NCBI GenBank assembly: GCA_037976565.1
Contig: CP137671.1
Coordinates: forward strand, 13,825,229-13,889,228
DNA: 64,000 nucleotides
Source: Mesocentrotus franciscanus
Lineage: Eukaryota; Echinodermata; Echinoidea; Camarodonta; Strongylocentrotidae
Reading direction: 5' to 3'
The translations under genes were made by a program, and so were the position numbers. Within the stretch, counting starts at the first letter, position 1; each line of letters opens with the position of its first letter. The notes under the pieces were generated by a model. The model was given only the letters and a program-made list of their open reading frames with translations. It did not search any database and was not told the DNA's origin. Of this stretch, positions 34,359 to 45,567 are shown piece by piece.

Positions 34359-35027
34359 GGTAACATAGGGAATGACACGGCAAGAGTGTAATGTTGGAAA
34401 TCAACCTCCAAGCTGGGAGAAGATAGCAGGATACAATTAACAACTAAATTATTCATATCCCTTGTAATTTTTTTTTTTTTTTTTTTTGGGGGGTGTTTTC
34501 TTAACTAAGATTGAAAGGTGGACTGGTTGAATTAAGGCCTTTGTTTAATACTTTTAGGTGTAAGCTTTTATATGTCACATTTTCAAGAAATGTTAGGACA
34601 AATCAGGACAAATCCATTTTTGACATGCATATTTTTAAATTACTGAACTTGGTAAGGGTATGAATAATTTAGTAGTGAACTGTAGATAGATGACAATTAA
34701 AACTGTTTATCTAAAAATAAAATAATTCTCAGAATACCACCCCAGTATAGGACGATACATTCTCTTTCTCGTGTTATCACACATTTCATCTTCTCTTTTC
34801 CCCTTAGCCATGTGTCTCTCTCTTTCTTTTTTTGCTCTCTCTCACCATTTTACACAGTCACACTTGCACTTCTTCACACTGTACATGTACCCTGCAAGTA
34901 ATTTCACATATCTTTGCTCTTTCTACATGTATCTTATTTTTGTTTCCTTCTTGTTTCTCTTATACTTTGAAAAAGTCTCAATGCTTAGGTCTTCAGGGGT
35001 GATAGTGAGCAATACAAAAAAATAGGT

Positions 35028-35245
35028 TTTTTTTTTTCCCCCGACCACCGTCCCCTTGTGTGAAAAAAAAAAGGATCCAGGGATAAAAAAAATGGCATCT
35101 AAGAACATTCCCCCCTTTGGAGTGAGAAAATTGGGGGGAAATAGGGGAAAATAGGGAAAATAAGGGAAAAATCAAGAAAATAGGGGTAAAATCGGGAAGA
35201 AAAAAAAAATTTGGGGGAAAAATCTGGATTTTTTTTTTTTTAATC
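35028..35245 (+). repeat. G/A-rich minisatellite and homopolymer region
   Basis: Units of about 10-12 bp such as AAATAGGGGAAAATAGGGAA repeat across 35128-35215. Poly-A/T runs and a T9C5 junction at 35028 flank them. The plus strand has more than four GGG/GGGG tracts and could fold as a quadruplex. The 142-codon minus-strand frame here is a product of the repeat. Confidence 0.7.
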
Positions 35246-35654
35246 GGGTAATTATCAGGCCTGGTTCTTGGAACCTTTGAACTCACTGCAATGTAACTGC
35301 GTAATTGGAGACAACGAACACAAAGATTCAAGACGAGCTTAGTTTGTAACAAATTGTAATTCTTGAATGAAGCATACACACAGGCTTGTAACAAATAAAC
35401 AGCCGTTGTAAAGGCTTGCAATTAAAAAATTGTCAGTCTCAATTTACAAGGAACTTTATCTTAACACAGTTCTATACTAACAAATAAATCTTACCCCCAA
35501 AAATGACTGTTTGGAAAGCGTGGTCATTTTCATCAGAATTGATTGCCTATCAAAGCAACAACAACAAAAATGAAATTGCTTATCCTGCCTAGTGTTGTTT
35601 ACAGTAGACGGAAAATCCGGTTAGACAAGTTATTAAACATATTTTGAAATTTTA

Positions 35655-35740
35655 GGCTCTCCATTTTGGTGGAGCCAGATGTAGTCTAATAAAGCGGAAC
35701 ATACCCCAAACGAAATATTTGGTCTAGGTTCAAAATTCAT
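35655..35740 (+). repeat. Short dispersed repeat, copy 1
   Basis: TTTGGTGGAGCCAGATGTAG, TCTAATAAAGCGGAACATAC and CCCAAACGAAATATTTGG resemble 52687-52766 (TTTGGTGAAGCCAGAAGTAG ... GGAACATATG ... CCAAACGAAATATT) in the same orientation. The nature of the element is unknown. Confidence 0.55.
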
Positions 35741-36816
35741 ACTTCATATACATGGTAAACCACCTACACAAATCCTACCAGTAAGTGACATAGGGAAGTA
35801 CGTTTCAGATTTCGGTACCTTGTATGTGACACACAGATAAGCAGGTACGTTCCGGGGAAGGGAGGAGATGCGCACAGCTACTTCTTTTCACCCCCATGTT
35901 TTCTCATCCCTATTTTAAAAGTAACTATCATTAATACCAATAATCATCCATGATTGATATGATATCCATGATTTGATTCTGTTGATACGAGAAAGAAGAT
36001 TGTCGGGTTGTGTTCTTGAAGAGAGGGCTTGGGTTTAATCACGGAGTTTCAATGGATACGTGCACTGCAGGTTGACCAACATAATCTCATAAACTTATAT
36101 TCTAAAAACTGTACATTCTAAAACTAACACTAAATCACATACAAAGCAAAAATTAGTATGCAAACTACAAATCGAATCCCCCTCCCATATAATCTTTAAA
36201 AAATATTCAAACACGATAAATGCTCATGATAGACAGGGTGAAATCAGAATTATCACAAATGGTTTGACACATGTTCTCAGAGAAGCAAGACTCTACATCC
36301 TATGAGTACTCTTAAAACCAGGAAACGTAAATGAATACCTTGTGTTCAGTCCAGAATGTCATCTCTGACATACCAGAAAGAAAATGTCTAAATGTGTAAA
36401 TATCAATGTTGTTAATTGAAATCTGAAGCAGCAAAAGGTCCTCTTCCAAAGAACCACGTCCAGCAGTCTGTTCCTCTCTAGATGTTGCATATTCGCATTC
36501 ACATCTCAGTCTGGACAGTTCTGCACCTGGCTCTATCCACAATGTTCAGGGCACTCTTTGGCATGTTTCAAAACTATCATCCCTGAAAAAACTTGAGCTT
36601 CTAGAGGTCGTGGTGATGCAGTCCTTGCTTTTCATTGATCATCTATTTTCGATGCAGACACAGAGGGCGTACTGGATAGTTTGACATGGCGCTTAGAAAC
36701 AACTTCCTTAACAATTCAGCTTACATTAATACCTAAGGATCCTAGTTTAAACTTATTTTTACAAGATACAAAAAGTGTCCTTTCCGATTGGAATGAGCGA
36801 TTCCTGGAATGTTCTC

Positions 36817-39800
36817 TTAGATGGGCTTGATCTTGAAGTGTAAGCCGATGAGAGAGAAGACGAGGCATTTGAGATCTTGGACTAGGTAGTAGAATGTGCG
36901 CAGGCCTTCTGCATCTCTGTATAAAGAAAGAATGTGTGGAAGAGTTTTTAAAAGAAGGGTTCCCACGGTGAATGGTTATTCATAATTGTGGCCTCTTTGA
37001 AACCCTGTAGCCTGAATCCATGACAGAGGTTAAATGGCAAGTCCACGCTCTTTTGCCCCATACATTACAGAGAACATCTAAAAAAGAATTTAGTATATCT
37101 GATGATCATTGAATTGGGTTCAACAGTCCTACTGGAGCTTAAATCACACAATGCGAAACGACCGGTACACATTTGATGTCAATTTCTGTGCAAAACTCTA
37201 CAGTACCTGGTAATTTATTGGGAATTGCCATTATGTTGAAACCATGGTGTAAACTCCCTGCAGACTACATGAAGAATGTCACGCCTTTTTCATTGCTCAT
37301 TTATTGGACACGAGGCAGCACTCATTTGATGATTGATGTTTGATTGTTTTACCCGACTGCTAAGAAAGCATGTATATGCTTGTAAGTAAGTAGTAGGGAC
37401 CTGATGGCTTTCAGTCCTGTCCGAGGGACTGGGTGATGACTGATGAGGATTAACGCCATACCAAAAGGCACAAGCGCATTGACTTGGTTTTGAACCCAGG
37501 ACCTCCCAGTTATGAGACCACTGCTCCACCACTCAGCCATATGTATGGAGTTTTAAACCATAAGCCTTTGAGTATTCAGGCTGCTACAGTTACCTTGGTT
37601 CAAAGGCTTCCATACAGAGCGTGCAGAATGACTACTTCATAGATAAATGCATAAAATCAAAATGTATCAGCCTTCTAACATTTACATATTACAGAATGAC
37701 CTGTTACAGTCCTGACCTGGCGATGAAAAACTTGTGACTATGTAAAAGATACTTTCTACAACTAGAAGTTGCAATAAAACAGTAATTCAATTCATTTGAG
37801 TAAGTATGTGGATCATGGATTGCTAACAACTCAAATTTTCACGAGAGGAAAAGAGAAAGAAAGGCATAGAGAGAGAAAGAGGGGGAACCAATTTCATGTT
37901 CATTACACATTGCAAGGATCGACTTGCATGCAATAGGCTTGATTGGCAGTTTGAAAAACAGGATATGGGTTCCAATCGAATCTGGGTAATGTGGTTAAGT
38001 CTACAGGGAATTCCCCCTAACCCCAAAGAAAGGGTGTGCCAAGACTGATGGATGAGTCACTTCATATTGAAATTTAATTAGTTTCATTTCATCCAAAATG
38101 ACGCCTGTGGTGTAACCCATCTGTGCACAGTTGCTTTACTCGAGTATCAGTATTCTGCTTTTAAAGCTCATGCTCAGCTGCAGCTCTAATAAAGCAGTAA
38201 ATATTTATTATTAAAACAAATAAAAAAATTAAATATCATGAACAATTTACTATAGTCCTGACGAGCTATATTTTTTCAATTGTATAGATTCATTGAATAT
38301 TTAGTGTATTTTGTCTCGAGGATGTACAAGAGAAATAAAAATTTAAGTGGTGTCAATTTGCTGATTTGAAAAACCTACCTATGGGCCAAGACAAGACCCA
38401 ACTCTGACTAGATTTTAGATAACGAAAATGCAATGAGACTCAATATATAACTTCAAAATGTAAATACCGGTACAGTGAAACCTGTCTATAAAGACCACCC
38501 AAGGGAGACAAGAAAAGTGGTCTTTAAAGGCAGGTGGTCTTTATGTACAGGATCCTTTAGTACATGTTTCAATGAGAAACCATTTTCAAGGGAAACAAAA
38601 TATGTGGTCTTTGTAGACAGGTGGTCACTAAAGCAGGTTTGACTGTAGTATGTGATTGAGGTCCCTGTTAATTCTTTGTCAGCAAAATAGTACAACGATT
38701 TATGCTTTCTATTCAAAGAAAAAACTCTTAATTTGCTACCAGTCAGTGGCTATTTGTCAAACTGGTAGAAGATTTTTTGCATCAAGTCAAGTCTTTTCTT
38801 AAACTTGAAGGCACACAACACCCTGTATTAAACTTCTATACTTCTCATAATTAAGGACCTTCATCATGAAGCATTCACATTTTGCAATTTTCCATCTAAA
38901 AGTATTTCAATTACTTTCAAAATCTGGTTGTAGTAATATTTGTAGGATGTGCATAAATGCTAAGGTCATGGGTTTGAGCCCCAGCACGGCACTTGTATCC
39001 CCGAGCAAGGCCTTTTATCTACATTGCTCCTTTCAGCCTCAGGGGTGTTTCATAAAGCTGTGCGTATAGTTACGAATGACTTTACAAATGATTTGAATAT
39101 GAAGAGCCAAATAGGATGCCCAAAGGTTTTCCTGACATTTTAACAAAGTGTGACTGTATTTCCCATAATCTCAATTACATTGTAGCCAAAAATACACTAT
39201 GCATTAAATATTTTGTTAATAATGATAAGGTTAATCTACATCTGCAAATTTCAACTTTAGCTTATGCAATTAAAAGGATTTGAGAATCCCATTTTGCTCT
39301 TCAAATTTAAGTCATTCGTAAAGTCATTCGTAAAGTCAGGCGTAACTTTACGCACAGCTTTATGAAACACCCCCCCTGGAGTGTTTAATGGGTACCCAAT
39401 AGGATGCGAATTTAATTGGGGTTGGACTAGCATACATGCCCGCCAGTAAACAGGCGACTAGGTGGAATGCTCGCCAGGGAGTGGAGAATAAGCACTGTAA
39501 TGTGCAGAATAGTAATTGAATCCAGTGACCAGGGTAATAATAATACTGCAAGCGATTTGGTCAGGTAATTGTAAAGCACTTTATGAGAAACAAATATTAT
39601 TGAATTGAATTGAACTGGTATTTATTAAAAATCCACATGGCAGCCTGAATTGCATGAAGTTTACAAAGTAAAATCACAAAAAACAAAATGTCTTGCAAAT
39701 AGTCATACAACAATATGAAGGAGAGAAGCAGAGAGAAAGAGCAAGAGAGAGAGAGAGAGAGAAAGAGAGAAAGGGAGAGATGAGACAGAAAGGAGAGACA

Positions 39801-42162
39801 GAAAAACAGGAGGAAGAAGAGATTGTAAATTACATAATAAATGAGTTGATTGATTCACTAAATAAAAATCTGTTATGTCACCTGATACATTTTAGAATGT
39901 ACTGAATAACAAATTATTATTAGTATTATCAACCAGTCCAAACTGAATCTGGCTTGTGTTACCTGCTGTTGTTGACATCGATCAGGGAACCAAACTTGGT
40001 GGTAGCGAACGAGATGTGCTCATCGCCCATCACAATCTCCAGCTCCTGCCGACCCACGCGGTCTGGGGGCGGCCATAGGGCATCGTCCTCCTGCATCACC
40101 TCAGAGTCTTCAACGACGCGTTTCAGCTCATCGACCACAGCCTTGTGTACATAGGCCTGTCATGATGGATGGTGTCACAAAGAACACAAGAAGGATATAA
40201 ATTATTTCTTTCTTGAAAATAAGAATCATGTTCCCCCAACCCCCATTTGGGTACATTTTGGTCATTGCCAGGGTTATCTGTCATGCTGGACAAGCATTTT
40301 AAATTTTAAAGACACTGTTCTCTTTGGATCATATTTGTTGTTGTGCAGTACATTAAGATAAATAGAATTGTATGCAAAATGGAAAACTAAGAATAATCCT
40401 TGAAAATCAATGCTACACATGTGATTTCTTGAAAAGGGAGAGACCACAACAAAACTTTTAGAGGTTGTGTTCTACCCTTACAGGTGAATATAAAGTTTTA
40501 AAAAAATAAATAAAGACTCAGCAATTTCAATTTTTCACATCAAATTTTACTATAACTGCATTGCCTTGAAAATCTTAGAAATTATTCTCTGAAATTAAAG
40601 GCATCCACGGCCTACAGTATTACCTCTTTTCTGATCATGACATCGTTCTTGTAGTTTGAGTTGTTGGCATAGCGAAGCTTTCCTGTGGAGAAAAGAAATA
40701 GCATACAATGTCAAAATCATGTTCTTCTTTTAAAATAACATTGAACTACTAAACATGAATGTCAATCAACATTTCATAACATTATTTCATGTTTCTTTCA
40801 ATTTTCTTGTATATTATTGAAAAGTTTTGTAAACATGACAATATTAGTCTCAAGACTCTTGCCATATCGTTTTTTTTTAACAATAAAAACCAAATTGAAT
40901 TGAATTGAATTGAATTGCATTATGGCATAGATTAGTTTTGCGACTCTTGCTATCAATCAAATGCCAAAAATGGGGAAGAAATCATGTACATGCCACATGA
41001 AAAGATAAATGAAGAAATATTGAAATTTAAAAATTGTGATTGTGTGCATCTTACAAAGAGTTAAATAAAGAGATGAATTACAATTAATCTTCATCAATAA
41101 TGTATTAAACAGAGCTTGAAATTATTACCATCAATTCCGTTCCATTCAATGATTCAAGCCAAGGCTCTTTAGAATTTTTGTATCACAACTCACAAGGTCA
41201 ACCCATATTTACAAATCAACCTAGCCAGTGAAAGAAGTATACAGCAACAATAATTTCTGCTTCACACTTTAACACAGGAAATTCAAGTGCAAGCACAACT
41301 AATTAGTGTCTTTTACCATCATTGTTTCTACTGTCAGACCGTTTACTGAGGCCAGCAATCAGAAAAGTCCACCAAGTTTCTGGGGAGACTGTTTCAAAAT
41401 TTGATACTAGTAATATAAGTAATACTAATACTAATAGGACTCTTTTTTAAATAGGAAACGCTGCAACTCGATCACAAACATGCAAACACAAGTCATGACT
41501 TCATTAAGAATTCACAGACATGACACTTGTCATGCTTGACAGAGGCTGAGGCAGGCGCATTGCAATTGTATTGTGCAGCAGTTTGCCGTGAATCCCGTGA
41601 GAAAGTGTATATTATTTATAAGTCTTTGTTTCTGGGAAAAATACTCCAAAAAAGATTAGAAAACTGACACGAAACAAGTAAGAAACATAACGACTTTTAA
41701 ATCATGACCATTATTTGAACAATTGATAAAGATTTAGTTGATTTTTGGTATGTTTTGTAGGGCATCTCCACGCCAGATCGATTACGGGGCAAAGTCTGGA
41801 TATGATTCTAAATTAGCGCCCGAACCTCTCCTAGCCAGCCAGCGCGCAACACCAGCCAGCCAGGCAAGGACCGCCATGCTATCGCTGTCTGAACTTGTGA
41901 AGTCCGATTCCCCGCGATAACTATTGTTGCCCCACTAATTCTAATTCGTGTTTGTATTTCGACAATAATGTCACACCACGTTGAGAAACTTCATCATTAC
42001 AATTTACTGCAATCTACCTCATTATAAAAAATGTACCGAATACAATCTGAGTGTAAGATACTATGCCTCACCATCTGGTCGAAACTCAAATTCGAGAAAT
42101 TCATGACCAAATTTCCCTTTGTGTCCCACGTAGTATCGAAGATAAAATTCGCTTGATGCCAT
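36817..42162 (-). CDS. magoh: Mago nashi homologue, exon junction complex core subunit (4 exons)
   Basis: Coding exons in transcript order: 42162-42072, 40682-40624, 40156-39963 and 36916-36817. Donors and acceptors are all GT-AG, phases 1, 0 and 2 join, and the 444 nt give 147 aa, the family's normal length (human MAGOH 146). The product starts [20 protein letters not shown] and contains [34 protein letters not shown] and [18 protein letters not shown], near-identical to animal MAGOH. Mago pairs with Y14/RBM8A and locks eIF4A3 on spliced mRNA, acting in nonsense-mediated decay, mRNA localisation and splicing. The start was chosen by family alignment. The frame is open upstream to 42243, so a longer N-terminus is formally possible but unlikely. 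No defects were seen. Confidence 0.98.
37322..37545 (-). mobile_element. tRNA-derived SINE
   Basis: On the minus strand the head reads ATGGCTGAGTGGTGGAGCAG (pol III A-box TGGCTGAGTGG) and, ~35 bp later, GGGTTCAAAACC (B-box-like). The body ends in ATCA-type repeats near 37322-37345. The head resembles a Leu/Ser-type tRNA, but the acceptor stem is not intact, so this is a retroposon and not a tRNA gene. Confidence 0.75.
38473..38645. mobile_element. TA-flanked palindromic MITE (CAGTCAAACCTG family), copy 2
   Basis: Ends CAGTGAAACCTG and CAGGTTTGACTG, with TA on both sides (38471-38472, 38646-38647). The body, including TAGTACATGTTTCAATGAGA and AACCATTTTCAAGGGAAACA, is the reverse complement of the copy at 9646-9835. 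Confidence 0.85.
38955..39610 (+). mobile_element. SINE-like element interrupted by a MITE
   Basis: The left part has a B-box-like GGGTTTGAGCCCC, then GAGCAAGGCCTTTTATCTAC and ATTGCTCCTTTCAGCC. After the inserted MITE the expected continuation TTTAATGGGTACCCAATAGG resumes, running to TAAAGCACTTTATGAGAAA and an ATTGAATTGAATTG tail near 39600. The A-box end is missing. SINE identity is inferred from the B-box and the typical body motif order. Confidence 0.6.
39042..39376. mobile_element. Foldback MITE (GGGGTGTTTCATAAAGCTG family)
   Basis: Starts GGGGTGTTTCATAAAGCTGT and ends CAGCTTTATGAAACACCCCC. Subterminal GTTACGAATGACTTTAC and GTCATTCGTAAAGTC also pair. It lies inside the SINE-like element. 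Confidence 0.8.
40157..42071 (-). other. Mago introns 1 and 2
   Basis: Intron 2 (40157-40623) shows nothing notable. Intron 1 (40683-42071) has a (TGAAT)n run near 40895-40916 and a GC-rich island at 41760-41920. The island holds a small minus-strand frame starting [18 protein letters not shown] with no recognised homology; I do not call it a gene. Confidence 0.7.
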
Positions 42163-42330
42163 GTTGCCCGCTTTCTCAAGGATTATAGCGTCCTCTAACG
42201 TTATGATATCTGAAATGAAATTCGCCCTTCCTCGCCCAGTCATCTCGAACCCCGGCCCCGCCAGCCTCTTTTTGAAGAAGAAAAGCTGAAGGGTGAAGAA
42301 TTACGAGGGCGAGGGATTAGGGATTATTAA
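42163..42330 (-). promoter_or_regulatory. Mago 5' UTR and proximal promoter
   Basis: GC-richer than its surroundings, with CTGGCGGGGCCGGGG on the minus strand near 42247-42262 and no TATA box, as usual for housekeeping genes. A TTTCATTTCAG acceptor-like site near 42210 would allow an intron in the 5' UTR. The transcription start is not determined. Confidence 0.4.
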
Positions 42331-42741
42331 TGTTTCAAACAAAATTGAATTTCACTTTACCCTTAGGGAAAGGAGGGGGCTAAGAAAAAATTTCAATATA
42401 TAGATGGGCCCGCGCGCGGGCATGCACTGAAAGGAAACAGTAGCTAGATCGAGGCGCCAGAGTTTGATTTTTTTTTTTGGGGGGGGGGGCACATACATGT
42501 AATTGATCGACGTCCTGGGGAGGGGTCTATAAGGAGGGTGTCTGATCTTTGAAATTTTTTTTGGGGCACGTGCCCCTGCATGGCTACGTGCCTGGCCGGG
42601 TGTACATATACCCGTTCCCCATCTCCCCCTAATTAGATAGTTTAAAAAAATATAGTCGTCATTTATTCTTCCTTAATTATCTATGACTTTCCACTCCGGT
42701 ATGTAAAAAAATGTGACGGTGTACGTGTGCAGGGTGCCAGG

Positions 42742-42955
42742 AAAAAATGTCAGAGGCTAACATTTCCGAGGTCAAAAAGTTCAGAGGGATACATTTCAGA
42801 GGAAACATGATGTAAGAGGTAAAAATGTCAGAGGTTAAGTGTCCGAAAATGTAAGAGGTATAAATGTCCGAGGTATATAAGCATGTCCGAGGTAAAAATA
42901 TCATAGGAAAAAAATGTCCGAGGTATAATTGTCCGAAAAAAAAGAATGTCAGAGC
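42742..42955 (+). repeat. Degenerate minisatellite, AAATGTCCGAGGTAT-like units
   Basis: About 12-14 imperfect units of 15-20 bp, each with a core ATGTC[CA]GAGGT or a variant (TTTCCGAGGTC, TTTCAGAGGA, TGTAAGAGGT). Spacers vary in length, which separates it from a CRISPR array. It lies ~580 bp upstream of the mago start codon. Confidence 0.75.
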
Positions 42956-43072
42956 CTGTTCATGGTAGGCCTATATATATACCTCTGCATGACATTCTCA
43001 CCTCTGGCATGTGAGTCCTCGATTACGTTTTCTACAGGCCTGGCTGGGCGATATATCATTTCGACTGCTTAA

Positions 43073-43754
43073 AGCCCAAGTCCACCAAAAAAATAACTTA
43101 TTTTCAATAGAACCAGAAAAATCAGACAAACCAATCGAAAAAGGTCACATTGAGCAAAATCGGATAACTAATAAGAAAGTGGTGAATTTTTAATGACATG
43201 AAAAACTTTGAAAATCACTACACAAATTGGCAACTCACTCATGAGTCTGTGACGTCTTATTTCTTCACATCAGCATCCAAGTTAGATTGTTAGTAGTAGG
43301 CCTATGTTTTTGTGTGGATGCACAAATAAAGAGTAATTTTTGTCCAGTTAAATCATGAAAAATTGAATTTTGATAAACTATTTATATAAAAATCAATAAT
43401 TATGAAATACAATATTCAGAAAATAGTATTAATTCTTCAAAATTCATAAAAGTTTTTGGGAAATGTCATGCACGCAATATGATACAATCATACAAATCAT
43501 ATAACCTGCATGGGCAAAGGCATGGGATTAAACTATAAAAAGCAATTGATATTGTTGTGAGGACATGACGTCACAAACTGATAACCATCTTGGCAATTTG
43601 TGTTGTGATTCTCATTGTTCCATAGTTTTACATACTTTTTCAAAAATTCATATCTTTCTTATTAGTTATCCGATTTTGCTCAAACTTTTTTGATTGGTTT
43701 GTCTTTTTTTGCTTTTATTGAAAGTTAGTTATTTTTGGAGTGGACTTGTCCTTT
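43073..43754 (-). mobile_element. Large palindromic MITE, copy 2 (CAAGTCCACTCC family)
   Basis: Reverse complement of 28271-29020 over nearly its full length. The right end reads GGAGTGGACTTGTCCTTT, the left AGCCCAAGTCCACC, with TTAA just left (43069-43072) but no TTAA on the right. A CRE TGACGTCA lies at 43566-43573. No ORF is conserved between the copies. Confidence 0.88.
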
Positions 43755-45200
43755 CATATATAACCCTATGTGCACCCCGCCGCAGGCTGTGGAATATTAA
43801 CAGTCTTCGTCGGTTTCTTCGCTCTTGCAGTGCTATCCACTTTCAAATCCCAACTAAACTTATTCCACATTGCTTAATTACGATAATAATTGTACTAGTC
43901 ACTATTTTCTTTCCGAGGTGAATCATGATCAGGCTGATATTCGGTAGTTTTTTTTTAGTCTCGACCATCAGCGCTTTTGAGTATATAGGCAACTTAATAT
44001 TGGCGCTCTACAAATTTTCGGATTTAAATGGATCATGGGATATGTTACGAAAGTGAATTTAACGCCACCCACTGCTCCATACAATCCATACACAGAATAT
44101 TATTACATGAAGTTTTTGTACAAAATATTGTAATAAACTTTTCCTAAGTCAATCTCTCTTTAACAAACTTGTATGGTTTAACAACAACAGCATAAATTAT
44201 ATATTTAGAATAAGTGTTATTGTTATAAATAATATTGTTTTAAATTTTGAATATTCTTGAGAATGTCTTTGTTTCAAAAGATATCCTCAATGTTATTAAA
44301 CACCACTAAAAATTATTTTACATCTGTAACTGAGAATGCAAACATTCAACATTATGTTCAATACTAATTCTCTAAATAGGACATCGTTGTGTAAATAGGC
44401 TCTCGAGCTAGCTTTAATGGGCCATCCTATGTCAAGTTGATTTTTATTTCCTGTAGTCTATATCATATTCCTTGTTTTTTGTACTATGATATTCTATGTA
44501 TATTTGAGCTTGACAAATCAAATCAAATCAAATTTAGGTTGAAAATGACAAAAAATGTATCGTTAGGTAAACTTTACAAACGACTGTAGTGTAAAGTATA
44601 TTCTATTTTGATATGATTTATTGCCTGTACATATCTTTAAGAACTCCTTTAGACAATCGCTTTCAATCTTTTTTAGCAGTTTTGAAAGTTTGTCCAACTT
44701 CAACCCTAGAACAGGCTGTCCCAGTTCACTTTAGGGCTGGCTATGCAACTTCTCCCCGTTGAAGACTTCTTTTTTAATTATTAATTTCATAACAACTAAA
44801 AAAAGATATAGGGCGGGTATTTTCTTTATCATCATGTAGCATAGTAGGGTACAATGAATATTTACAAAGTTACAAAGTAAAAAGTCCCGCACTATTATGA
44901 TTAGTGTCCCACTTCACCCCTTTCGGTCTTCCCTAACCAAAACAAACAAAAAACAATAAATAGCCATTTTGGAGAAAACAAAACAAAAACAAAAACCCTC
45001 GCTTCAATACTCTGCTTTCTGGAACTTCGTGTTAACTCCTTTCCCAGTTAGCCAATCGAAACCTTATTCTAACCATACATATTTTTAACGAAATAAATCC
45101 CACAGTTGAGCAATTAATGATTGTTGCAAATACATGTAATAATATGCACTTGATTTAATATTTCAATATATTTCAATATATTTCTATTTCTACGTAGGCC

Positions 45201-45496
45201 TATATCAACTCCACATTGTAGTGTTTCTACCGTTAGATGGCGCTAGACCTCTACGACATGTGGTCGATGGGTTTTGTATCTTGCGCAATGCCCACATCAA
45301 TATAATAAACATGTCTTGCATTCGCTAGCGAAAACTCGACATACAGTCCCGCCGGAACTAGGCCGTGCGATGATCACGAGCTTGCGGTCTACCATTCTCC
45401 GTACGATCAGGCTGCTTGCAAGGGAACCTAGATTTAGTATTGGCAAAACATTATTTCTGCCATTTCTGGATAATTTATTGGGCACAAAACTTGACA
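45201..45496 (+). promoter_or_regulatory. BMT2 promoter/5' leader with overlapping upstream ORF
   Basis: This leader is GC-richer than its flanks (CGCCGGAACTAGGCCGTGCG near 45349) and has no TATA box. An out-of-frame ATG at 45370 opens a 66-codon frame that ends at 45565-45567, inside BMT2 exon 1 and overlapping its start codon. Confidence 0.45.
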
Positions 45497-45567
45497 ATGA
45501 GGTCAAACAAAAAGCGCAAGAAACCAAAGAAACCAGTTACAGCGATGAACACCAACGAGAAGAATAA
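45370..45567 (+). other. Out-of-frame upstream ORF overlapping BMT2 start
   Basis: 66 codons, starting MITSLRSTILRTIRLLAREP. The first ~35 residues lack acidic residues except one Glu and are rich in Arg, Ser and Leu, like a mitochondrial targeting peptide. The end becomes polar (QKAQETKETSYSDE). It stops before the exon-1 donor. A scanning ribosome would meet this ATG before that of BMT2, so it could lower BMT2 translation. No homology was recognised. Confidence 0.35.

Larger units (their letters stand above)
27851..36816. other. Convergent intergenic / 3' UTR region between MAP7 and mago
   Basis: No convincing gene. It contains a large palindromic element (28271-29020), a possible distal MAP7 exon (29504), a foldback MITE (34074-34358), a T21G6 junction near 34470-34496 and a G/A-rich minisatellite (35100-35245). 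Most of 29.6-34.0 kb is AT-rich unique-looking DNA in which I see nothing definable. Confidence 0.5.
36917..39962 (-). other. Mago intron 3, 3.0 kb
   Basis: Contains a tRNA-derived SINE (37322-37545), the second TA-flanked MITE (38473-38645), a SINE-like element split by a MITE (38955-39610) and a GA-rich microsatellite (39733-39790). No coding content was seen. Confidence 0.8.
42331..45200. other. Divergent intergenic region between mago and BMT2
   Basis: Holds a T10G11 homopolymer junction (near 42470-42490), a degenerate minisatellite (42742-42955) and the second large palindromic MITE (43073-43754). 43.8-45.2 kb is AT-rich with AAATC repeats near 44516-44535 and no coding signal. Confidence 0.6.

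Noticed and set aside
34993..35421. 142-codon minus-strand frame
   Set aside because: Phe/Lys/Pro-rich translation of a G/A minisatellite and homopolymers.
37322..37545. tRNA gene
   Set aside because: A- and B-box motifs are present, but no acceptor or anticodon stem can be formed and a repeat tail follows; a SINE fits better.
41760..41920. Small GC-rich frames in mago intron 1 (both strands)
   Set aside because: Short, without homology or splice support; GC-richness alone is not evidence of coding.
42742..42955. CRISPR-like short repeats
   Set aside because: Repeat cores vary, spacers have irregular length and are themselves repeat-like, and the context is a eukaryotic intergenic region.
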